Shown here: piece after piece, positions 35,335 through 42,400 of the stretch
Layout of the letters: each line of letters begins with the position of its first letter
Position numbering within the stretch: the first letter of the stretch is position 1
Assembly: GCA_017477325.1 (NCBI GenBank)
Contig: JAFUWV010000010.1
Span: 369,897 to 433,896 of the forward strand
Source: Paludibacteraceae bacterium
GTDB lineage: Bacteria; Bacteroidota; Bacteroidia; Bacteroidales; Paludibacteraceae
Direction of reading: 5' to 3'
DNA: 64,000 bases
Program-made: the position numbers and the translations under genes
The notes under the pieces: model-generated
What the model saw: only the letters and a program-made list of their open reading frames with translations
Database searches by the model: none
What the model was told of the DNA's origin: nothing

Positions 35335-35432
35335 TTCATTCGTATTTTATAGTCAAACTCGGCTTCGGCGAGTTGCGTAAGCCCTCCGGGTTTACACTCG
35401 CTTTTGCTCTCGTTTTCAATAAACTTCTTCAT
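35331..35432 (-). CDS. 33-residue peptide ORF coupled to the holin-like gene
   Basis: This small ORF starts at ATG 35432 (MKKFIENESK), is Lys/Glu-rich, and ends MKWITH-free with the stop TGA at 35331-35333 that overlaps the next ATG as ATGA. The coupling and the codon-level fit suggest translation, but no homology is recognised. Confidence 0.4.
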   Translation of the reverse strand: MKKFIENESKSECKPGGLTQLAEAEFDYKIRMK

Positions 35433-35702
35433 ACTTTCTATTAATTCACGTCATACACGTCTCTTTCTGGGGTCTTAGGCACGGGCTACCAGTAACCCAT
35501 TTATCGTCCGGTGGACGATGATGGTTGCGGCACAATTGCGAGGCTCCCGTAACCCGTAACCAGTAACCCCTAAAAAGCGCGGGCTGAGAGCGAGAGAAAC
35601 TCTACACGGCTCTGCCGATCGTTCCGAGCTAAGCTATGATAAGAACTCTAAACTCTAAACTCTTAAACTTCTCTCAACTCTCAACTCTCAACTTTCAACT
35701 AC
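35433..35702. repeat. Repeat-rich gap with CRGTAAC and inverted GTTGARA heptamers
   Basis: No gene is seen. CAGTAAC/CCGTAAC heptamers occur at 35486-35499 and 35547-35570. A small hairpin (CGTCC-GGT-GGACG) lies near 35509-35521. At 35645-35700 the minus-strand GTTGARA and TTTAGAG repeats start 3 bases after the stop of the gene ending at 35703. Confidence 0.65.
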
Positions 35703-36023
35703 TTAGCTGATGGTCGGATAGATAATCGAGAACGCATAGTTCCAAAGCAGTTTGTACTTGCTCTGATTCTTGAAGCCCTCTTTTATCGCCTCCCACTCCG
35801 TCGGGTTCGCTTTCTTCTGCTTGATGGCGGCTACTGTGGCGGCAAACTTTTGCCTGCGTGCCACTTGCTGCTCGCTCGGGTCAGCGATACGGGGGTTAAC
35901 ATTGTGGGTGTGGTATGCGTACTGCACATCCAGTTTGCGGTTGAAACCGAAAATAGGGCTGCCGTTCTGTTTGCACATCTTGCCGTGCAACTCCTTTACC
36001 AGTTCTACAGGTACTACTTTCAT
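35703..36023 (-). CDS. Conserved-looking hypothetical protein of the island
   Basis: A 106-residue protein from ATG 36023 (MKVVPVELVKELHGKMCKQN), preferred over the longer frame because the extra N-terminus is low-complexity and lies over a leader with a possible TAATTTTG -7 box (36133-36140). It is basic and has GSPIFGFNRKLDVQYAY and RRQKFAATVAAIKQKKANPTEWEAIKEGF. I do not recognise a family. A DNA-associated or structural phage-like role would be guesswork. It is followed at once by heptamer repeats. Confidence 0.5.
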   Translation of the reverse strand: MKVVPVELVKELHGKMCKQNGSPIFGFNRKLDVQYAYHTHNVNPRIADPSEQQVARRQKFAATVAAIKQKKANPTEWEAIKEGFKNQSKYKLLWNYAFSIIYPTIS

Positions 36024-36170
36024 AGTCAGGTTTAGATTTAAGGTTAATTTTTGCTCTTCATCTGCCCTCTCAATAGAGCAGCGTCGCCGGTTAGTTTCTG
36101 CGACTTTCACCGCCCGTTAACCTTTGACGCTGCAAAATTACTCACAAACTCTTTCGTTTGTTGGGCATGC

Positions 36171-36353
36171 TTACCCACTTCTTGCAGATTTTCGTATTAT
36201 ACGCCTTACTTGGTCTTCTGTAATATCATATGTTTCAGCACAATAAGCATACGAATCCATAACCGGCATTTTTCGTGACTTTAAGCAGTCATAAAACAAT
36301 CGCACTATACATTTGTCGCGTGCGTCAAGTTCTTTCGCTCGTCTGTATGACAT
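36171..36353 (-). CDS. 60-residue putative DNA-binding protein
   Basis: A small basic protein (MSYRRAKELDARDKCIVRLF) whose end TYDITEDQVRRIIRKSARSG looks like the second half of a helix-turn-helix. It follows the larger winged-helix-like gene on the same strand after a short octamer repeat. No family is recognised. Confidence 0.5.
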   Translation of the reverse strand: MSYRRAKELDARDKCIVRLFYDCLKSRKMPVMDSYAYCAETYDITEDQVRRIIRKSARSG

Positions 36354-36357
36354 AACA

Positions 36358-36382
36358 ATTATGAATTATGAATTATGAATTA
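36358..36382. repeat. Tandem octamer (ATGAATTA) across a stop codon
   Basis: Three copies of ATGAATTA. Read on the minus strand (AATTCATA units), the array supplies the final Ser codon and the TAA stop (36373-36375) of the gene upstream. Confidence 0.75.
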
Positions 36383-36768
36383 ACTACTTTTACCCACATC
36401 TTCTCACCATCTTTTTTAATATAACCGGCTTTCAACCAACGAGACAAAACCACATCTATTCGCGTGCTTTGTCCGTTCTTGCGGCGCAAGCCTATCAAAT
36501 CAGCATTGGTGAATTTCTGGGGCAGGTCTTTCAGCAGGTTTCTCACTCTGCCCTTGCTCGTGTCTGTTTTCTCTGCCGTCTCTCGCGCACTCTGCTCAAA
36601 CTGCTCGCCGAATAACGTCATCTGCTGTCTGAACACGTACTCCGCTACCCACTCGCCGAACTCCGCGACTCCGGACAACTCCCGTGGCTCGAAGCCACAG
36701 GGCAGTGCCGTTCGTGGAGCAACTGGCTCGATTGGTACGACTTCTGGCAAATGCGAAAACTCCAGCAT
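36373..36768 (-). CDS. Winged-helix-like protein, possibly a remnant of a larger replication protein
   Basis: A 131-residue protein. The N-terminal half is Pro/Glu-rich (LPEVVPIEPVAPRT); the C-terminal half looks like a winged helix (FTNADLIGLRRKNGQSTRIDVVLSRWLKAGYI followed by KKDGEKMWVKV). Such a domain often ends DUF3987/VirE-type primase-like proteins of Bacteroidota mobile elements. An in-frame TGA lies directly before the ATG, so this may be the tail of a truncated gene or a short gene in its own right. Its start overlaps a possible plus-strand ORF at 36751. Confidence 0.5.
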   Translation of the reverse strand: MLEFSHLPEVVPIEPVAPRTALPCGFEPRELSGVAEFGEWVAEYVFRQQMTLFGEQFEQSARETAEKTDTSKGRVRNLLKDLPQKFTNADLIGLRRKNGQSTRIDVVLSRWLKAGYIKKDGEKMWVKVVNS

Positions 36769-36901
36769 TCAAGACGGCCGCAAGAAGATACAATCCGCTA
36801 TTTTACTGATTATTACGCAGTTAGGGGGGGGTAAAATCGACTACCCCATTTTTCAATACGCTATGCACATGCTGCAAACCTCCTTCTTCGTACCAGATTA
36901 G
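36751..36901 (+). pseudogene. Possible small gene broken or switched at a run of eight G
   Basis: A plus-strand frame from ATG 36751 (MRKLQHSRRPQEDTIRYF) reads into a G8 tract (36824-36831) and stops directly at TAA. With seven G it would continue as GKIDYPIFQYAMHMLQTSFF to a TAG at 36899-36901, giving about 49 residues. The composition after the tract is protein-like. The stop overlaps the AGGAGG of the next small ORF. It conflicts by 18 bases with the minus-strand gene, so it may also be chance. Confidence 0.3.
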
Positions 36902-36913
36902 GAGGCACACGGC

Positions 36914-37075
36914 ATGAATCTCGACAACGAAACACTCAAAATCATTCTCTGTGCACTCGGCGTTATTCTCGTCTTTCTACTCCTGCCCGAATACCCCTTC
37001 TTCACAAGAGATATCAGCAAAGCAGGCCGGTGGAATTGCCTCCTTTCCGGCCTCATCCGGAAACTCCGAAAATAG
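36914..37075 (+). CDS. 53-residue single-span membrane protein
   Basis: ATG at 36914 is preceded by AGGAGG with a spacing of about 9 bases, an unusually good ribosome binding site for this genome. The peptide MNLDNETLKIILCALGVILV continues hydrophobic to FLLLPEYPFF and ends basic (GLIRKLRK). One membrane helix is likely. No family is recognised. The GGGGT-CGTA-ACCCC hairpin at 37301 could end its transcript. Confidence 0.5.
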   Translation: MNLDNETLKIILCALGVILVFLLLPEYPFFTRDISKAGRWNCLLSGLIRKLRK

Positions 37076-37195
37076 CACTTTCCTACATTCCTACATTCCT
37101 ACACATTTTTAAGCCCGATTTTGTGCGTTTTTCGTCTTTCTCTCCTCTTTTTCCTCCTCTTTTTCTCTGCTGCTTGTGTGCGCTCGCAAGCGCGG

Positions 37196-37239
37196 TAGAT
37201 ATATATATTATTTATTATAATAAATAATATATATATCTA
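37196..37239. repeat. 44-bp perfect AT-rich palindrome
   Basis: All 22 base pairs match when checked position by position. The arms start TAGATATATATATTATTTAT and end with the exact reverse complement, with a TATA centre and no spacer. Only two of the 44 bases are G or C. Confidence 0.95.
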
Positions 37240-37300
37240 ATATAATAAATAGTACCCCTCGGAGCCCCCCAAAAAGTCATTTTTTTCACCCCTGATTTTT

Positions 37301-37322
37301 GGGGTCGTAACCCCGTTTTTTT
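37301..37322 (+). terminator. Possible terminator or attenuator-like hairpin
   Basis: GGGGT-CGTA-ACCCC is followed by G and seven T. A CCCC block at 37289-37292 could pair with the same GGGG, giving two alternative stems. Confidence 0.45.
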
Positions 37323-37632
37323 ATATCGTACAACCCGATTTTTATATCAAAACACCCGAAAAATGAATACGCACCCTTATTAAATTATATGTAGAAATGT
37401 AGAAATGTAGAGATAACACGAAAATCAACTTAATCACACCTTAATCTCACTTTCCTACATTCCTACATTCCTACACATCCGACAATACTCATAACGTGTC
37501 ACTTTTTCAACGGCTCCTCCCGAGTCGCCTTATTGTCTTTGGTGTCGCTGACGCTCCTCTCTGATGTGCGGTTTCTAATTCGGTGTCGCTGACGCTCCTC
37601 TTGTTTGATTGTTTTTTTCTCCCACCCCTTTT

Positions 37633-37806
37633 GTTTTCTGCTGTCACGACACGGAGCGGCCACTCGCCTGTCTTGCTGTGGCTGCCGGCATCTTGGCACC
37701 TTGCTGCTTCGCTTATGGAACCCCATAAGCGCGCGCAGTGCAGGCACCAGTCTGCTCGGCTTCCACTCACGCAATCCAAGCGGCTACACAGGGCAAAACC
37801 CCCGCC
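37633..37806. repeat. Right inverted-repeat blocks of the island
   Basis: Block B' at 37633-37663 matches the reverse complement of 34036-34066 at 30 of 31 positions. Block A' at 37790-37806 matches the reverse complement of 33968-33984 exactly. The spacing between blocks is 51 bases on the left and 126 on the right. Confidence 0.85.
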
Positions 37807-37857
37807 TTACCGCTTGCTTCACCCTATAGTGAAAAAGCGACTTTTTGTTAAATACAA

Positions 37858-37896
37858 CATCAGAGGCTGCCGGTGGGCAGCCTCTGATGCTTTTTT
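37858..37896. terminator. Strong hairpin terminator at the end of the outer-membrane operon
   Basis: A perfect 14-bp stem (CATCAGAGGCTGCC at 37858-37871 with GGCAGCCTCTGATG at 37876-37889) has a GGTG loop. On the plus strand it is followed by CTTTTTT. On the minus strand, after the gene ending at 37918, it is preceded by A6 and followed by a weaker T-rich stretch. It can act in both directions. Confidence 0.75.
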
Positions 37897-37917
37897 CGTC
37901 ATGTTTGCGACAAACGC

Positions 37918-39408
37918 TTATTTGCGTTTCTTGACGGGGAAGTTGAAGTGGTAAACCAGTTTGACGCCTCCGTCGAAGTAGTTCATGCCTTTGGTGTAGG
38001 TGTCGGTAGCCGAGAGTATGTCCGCAGCTCCTGCAGGCGTGGAGCCCGTAGGCGCCTCCACCTGTATGAGGCTTGTGTTCTCGGTATCGTTCTTGAACGA
38101 GTTCCAAGGTGCATAGTTGGCATAGACACCCAGTCCCAGTGAGTTTCCTGACTTCTTCAGTTTCCACTCGTATCCGAGTTCTGCAGTGGCCATCACGCTG
38201 ATCTTGGTCTTGGACTTGCCCCAGTTGCCTTTCGTCTTGAGGTCACCGTCCTGCACATAACCCGTGATCACCTCGTCGGTAACCGTAACGCCCATATCGT
38301 TGAAATAAGCGCTGACGTGTGGGTCGGTCAGGGTCTGGTTGTAATGTGTGAAGACAGGCATCATGAACTTGGGACCGATGTTGAGGAAGAAGCCGTTTAC
38401 AAGCAAGCTGTACATCAACGGCACTTCTATCTGTATCTGTCCGTCTTTCTCGTCCACGTTGGCAGCCTCGATATGGTAGTCTATCTGCTCGCCGTCATCA
38501 CCGGTGATGGAATAGTCGTTGTTGATGGGGTTGCTGATAGGAGAACGGGAGTAACCCACGGAGATACCGGTGAGGATACCGTGTGTAGCCTTTCTGTCAG
38601 CACGGTGAGCGAAATAGTAAGCATACTGCAGGTCCAGCAAAGCGTCGAAACCGAGTTTCCAGTTGCCCATCACTTCCTCGTTGTTGTGCATGAGTGAAGC
38701 CACACCTCCGCGCACACCGATAGAGAAGCGGTGAAAAGCGTTGGTCAGTGTGTCGGAGAAGTGTGCCGGCAGCGGGTCGCTGACTTGCTTCACCTCACCG
38801 GCTTTCTGTATGGGCTGCTGCTCTGCAGGGGTCTCTGCGGGTTGCTCTGCAGGGGTCTCAGCGGGCTGCTCTGCAGGAGTCTCTGCGGGCTGCTCTGCAG
38901 GAGTCTCTGCGGGCTGCTCTGCAGGAGTCTCTGCGGGTTGCTCTGCAGGAGTCTCTGCGGGTTGCTCTGCAGGAGTCTCTGCAGGTTGCTCTGCAGGAGT
39001 CTCAGTGCCTTCAGCCGCATTCTTCTTTGCAGCCTTGCCAGCCTGTGTTGCTGCGTCTACAGGCTCCTCAGCCTTCTGCGCCGGAGTCTGAGCCGCAGTG
39101 CTGTCCTTGGGTGCCTCTTCTCCCGGGAGATAGAGGTATTCAGCGCCAATCCACGAAACAATAGGTTTCAAGAGTATGCCTTCGGGGAAGCGTTTGGTTC
39201 CCTTCTGCATAACGGTAAACTTCTTTCCGTAAACCCACTTCGAAGGCTCCTCGCCGGTCAGATAGTGAGTGATATTGTCACGAATCATGACCGAGTCGCC
39301 AAGTTGAAGTTCTTGGAATGTGAACGTTGTCTCTTCTTTCTGAGCGATTGCGAAAGAGGAAGTGAGCAATGCCAGAACGACAAGTGAAGATTTCATTAAG
39401 TTTTTCAT
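37918..39408 (-). CDS. Outer-membrane beta-barrel protein with TPAEQPAE repeats
   Basis: A 496-residue protein with a signal peptide (MKNLMKSSLVVLALL, cut near AIAQ), an N-terminal soluble region (TFQELQLGDSVMIRD, then GILLKPIVSWIGAEYLYLPG), a linker of eight TPAEQPAE-type repeats, and a C-terminal region of alternating strands (FSIGVRGGVASLMHN, FFLNIGPKFMMPVF, ELGYEWKLKKSG) ending VKLVYHFNFPVKKRK, as in outer-membrane barrels. The start at 39408 is chosen because AGGAGG is 8 bases upstream; the ATG at 39414 would be only 2 bases from it. It is the last gene of the operon with the two large T9SS cargo genes. Confidence 0.8.
   Translation of the reverse strand: MKNLMKSSLVVLALLTSSFAIAQKEETTFTFQELQLGDSVMIRDNITHYLTGEEPSKWVYGKKFTVMQKGTKRFPEGILLKPIVSWIGAEYLYLPGEEAPKDSTAAQTPAQKAEEPVDAATQAGKAAKKNAAEGTETPAEQPAETPAEQPAETPAEQPAETPAEQPAETPAEQPAETPAEQPAETPAEQPAETPAEQQPIQKAGEVKQVSDPLPAHFSDTLTNAFHRFSIGVRGGVASLMHNNEEVMGNWKLGFDALLDLQYAYYFAHRADRKATHGILTGISVGYSRSPISNPINNDYSITGDDGEQIDYHIEAANVDEKDGQIQIEVPLMYSLLVNGFFLNIGPKFMMPVFTHYNQTLTDPHVSAYFNDMGVTVTDEVITGYVQDGDLKTKGNWGKSKTKISVMATAELGYEWKLKKSGNSLGLGVYANYAPWNSFKNDTENTSLIQVEAPTGSTPAGAADILSATDTYTKGMNYFDGGVKLVYHFNFPVKKRK
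38819..39003. repeat. 24-bp minisatellite inside the barrel-protein gene
   Basis: About eight 24-base units encode TPAEQPAE. They differ only by a few synonymous changes. A 24-base period keeps the frame, so copy number could change without breaking the protein. Confidence 0.92.
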
Positions 39409-39426
39409 ATTCATTTCCTCCTGTAA

Positions 39427-42400
39427 TTATTTAACAACATACTTGAATGTCTCCTGCATAGCCTCTTCGGCATCGGTGCTCACCTGAACCATGTAGTATC
39501 CGGCAGCTGGCTGTGCTTTCAGAGTGTAGGACTCGGCTCCGTTGACATCGTAGCGCTCAACGCATACGCCTGTAAGGTCGAATACGGAAACCGTGTAGCC
39601 GTACTCGGCGTTGAGGCCGGTGATATACATCTCATCACCCGGTTTGACTACGTTAGGAGCCAGGTTGAGCGGAGTAGCACCCTTCTTGATGGTGATGAAG
39701 TTGGTGTACATCGAGCCGCCGCAGTCTTCCTCCTGAGTTACAGGAATCTTGATGAGTGCATAGTACTCGTCGCCTGCAGGCAGAATCTCCTGCTTGGTGT
39801 AGTAGTATCCTACTCCGACGGAGTCATCAGCAAGGTCGGTAACATCCATGGTGGTGATGTCAGGCTCGCCATTCACTTTGTACCAAACGACATCGTTTTC
39901 AGTCAGAGTCATGCCGAGTTCTTGAGCCTTAGCGCTGAGTTTGTTGTAGTTAATCATGAGCAGCCATCCCTCGTATTTCTCAACAGCCTGTTGTTCTTCG
40001 TACTTGTCAGGATTGTTGATAGAGTTGGGTTTCTCTACCTTAACTGTGAACTCACCTTGCTTGGTGTTGCACAGTCCTACAACAGTGTAGCGCAGTGAAA
40101 CGGTGCTGACGCTTGCGCCAATCACTTGGTCGGTCAGTGGCTCATATCCGTTGCCGAGGTCAATCTCCCATGTGAAGTCACTGATAGGCTCAGTGAGAGG
40201 ATCTTCGTGGAACAGAGCCTCGAGTTCTTCAGTAGTCTCTTCCAGACGAATCTCTTCGCCGCAGACAGCCTGTGGCAGGCCATCGACTGCATCCTGAGCA
40301 GGAATCTCAATCTCCTTGTATACATATATAGTGTAGTTGTAGATTGAGTCGAAGTGGTTACCCACAGCATCAGTAGCCATGACGGTCTGAGTGAGTTCGG
40401 TCAGTTCGTTAATAGTGAGATCCATCATGCGAGTTGCGTAGTTAGTACCTGCGCAGACGGTGTCGACAATATTCTCCTCTACCTCAACGCAGTCGTCTGC
40501 AACGGTAATCTCCATCGTATTGCCGGTGACAACCTCGTCGCATACGGTGTGAATATTGTAGCGGATACTGAATGTCTTGACCGCGGTGCTGAGAGCCTCT
40601 TCGGTGAGTGGTGTCCAGCCTTCTCCGAGGTCAATCTCCCAGTAGAGACTGTCCACGGGAGCCTGCAGACCATTGTCGGTGTAAGCGCGGGCAAGCTCGG
40701 TCTCGGCTTCTGATACGTCAACAGGCTTACCGCAAGAAGCAGTAGGCTGCGACTGCAGGTCAACTGCCTGAGGAGTCTCATAAACATAGATTTCGTACAT
40801 GTAAACCGAGTCTTTCCACTGAGCCTTGTCGGTGGTGTCTGCCAAAGCCACACGCTCGCTCCACTTGGCATTAGCGGTGATGGTCTTGGTCTCCAGACGG
40901 CTTGCGAACTCGGAGTTGGCGCATACGGTGTCTGTCACTACAGGAGCAACCACCGAGTCAACAGGAGCTATGTTGACAGTTACTTCACCTGTGAGAGTGG
41001 AAGCCGTGCACTCGTTGGTCGAGACGGTGTACTCCAGCGAGATAGGATCTTCCGAAGTGATGCGCTCGCCCATGGTGTAGCTGCCCGTCTTCACTGCCCA
41101 GGTGATATCCTTGTAGGTAGCTTTCAGACCGTCAAGATTGTTCTGGGCATCAAGCAGACCGCGCAGCTCTTCCTCAATCTCGGCAGTAGAGAGTATCTTG
41201 CCCACCTGAGTCTCGATAGCCGGCAGCTGAACTTCTGTGTAGTCGAGATATACATATATATTATAATGATATACGCTGTCCACATCCTGCTCGGCAGAGG
41301 CGGCATAGCTGAATCGCTCGGTCCACTTGGTGGAGTCGGTGATGGCAATGCCCTGCGGGTTATCGTGTGACATGAAGAGGTCGTTGTAGCAAACGGTGTC
41401 AACCACAGTCACTACGAACGAGTCTTTTGCTGCCACGTTGACAACTATGTCCTCGCTGAAGTAGGTGGTGTCGCACACCTCGGTCTTCACGCCGTAGCGC
41501 AGTGTGACAGTCTCTACAGAGTCGATATGCTCTGCGGTGAGGTCCTTATATTCGGCGCCGTCCTTGATCTGCCAGTAAACAGAATCCCGGGTTGCTACAA
41601 CCATAGTGTCGGACTGATGCTGAGCGGCTATATCTTCCTTGATAGCTACGGTGGTGTTCTTCACGTCAACAGCCTTGCCGTTCTGTGCAACAGGCATGTC
41701 TTCTTGCTCGAACTGAGTGAGCAGTGTAGGCTGCTTCCAAACCAGATACTGGTAAGTCTTGATGGAGTCAACATCTTGCTTGAGAGTTGCATCCCAGTCA
41801 ACAACAAGGAAGGTGTCCACGATAGCGGTATCAGCTATGAGTGTGAAGGTCTTGCCACCGATAGTAACCTCTTCGCCCTGGCATACTTTCTGCTCGACGG
41901 TGTCGCGGTGGATGTAGGTGGTGTCAACCTCGACGGCAGTGCCGTAGATGCTGCTACCGATAGTGTCGCCGCAAGAGGTGACGATGCTGTAAACCAGCAG
42001 CACTTGCTTCTGGTCGAAGCCTACCTTCTCGTCGGTAACAGGTTTGCGCTTAACCTCCTCCATGTCGATATACTCCCATGTGAGCGAAGCGGAGTCAACA
42101 GTAGCCACTGTGTCGGCAGCATTCTTCTTGAAGTAGTCGAGAATAGTGTCGTTGACAGCTGTGAAGTCCATAGCACGACCTGCATAGATTGTAATAGGCA
42201 GGTCTTCTATCTTCGGAGCAGTCGGCATGGTGATAACGTGAATCTCGTAACGACGTATAGAGTCAGCGTCATATACGTTGTCATAGATGAACGGAATGGT
42301 GTCGGTCCACTTGACGGGGAAGCTCTGAACGAGGTCAGTAGAGATAACGTGCTCTACGCTGTCGCCATTGGCAACGTATGCCCAGTAGCTTGTACCGTCG

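Larger units (their letters stand above)
37080..37857. other. Gene-free, repeat-rich right part of the island
   Basis: I see no credible gene. Features in order: ATTCCTAC octamers (37080-37106), a pyrimidine-rich tract (37138-37170), a 44-bp palindrome (37196-37239), alternating CCCC/GGGG/CCCC blocks (37289-37314), ATGTAGAA octamers (37389-37412) facing inverted ATTCCTAC octamers (37452-37478), a 20-base direct repeat GGTGTCGCTGACGCTCCTCT at 37541 and 37582, and the right inverted-repeat blocks. Confidence 0.6.

Noticed and set aside
36464-36901. Plus-strand ORF of 145 codons
   Set aside because: Most of it is antisense to the winged-helix-like gene. Only its last about 25 codons look protein-like, and those are treated as the possible frameshifted small gene.
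37507-37779. Two overlapping minus-strand ORFs of about 90 codons
   Set aside because: They run through direct and inverted repeats, have low-complexity products and no plausible start context.
33861-37857. Complete prophage or insertion sequence
   Set aside because: No integrase, transposase, terminase, capsid or tail gene was found, only lysis-like and small genes; the island is reported as bracketed by inverted repeats without naming a type.
38731-39387. Plus-strand ORF with Gly-Leu-Leu-Cys repeats
   Set aside because: Its repeats are only the reverse strand of the TPAEQPAE minisatellite.
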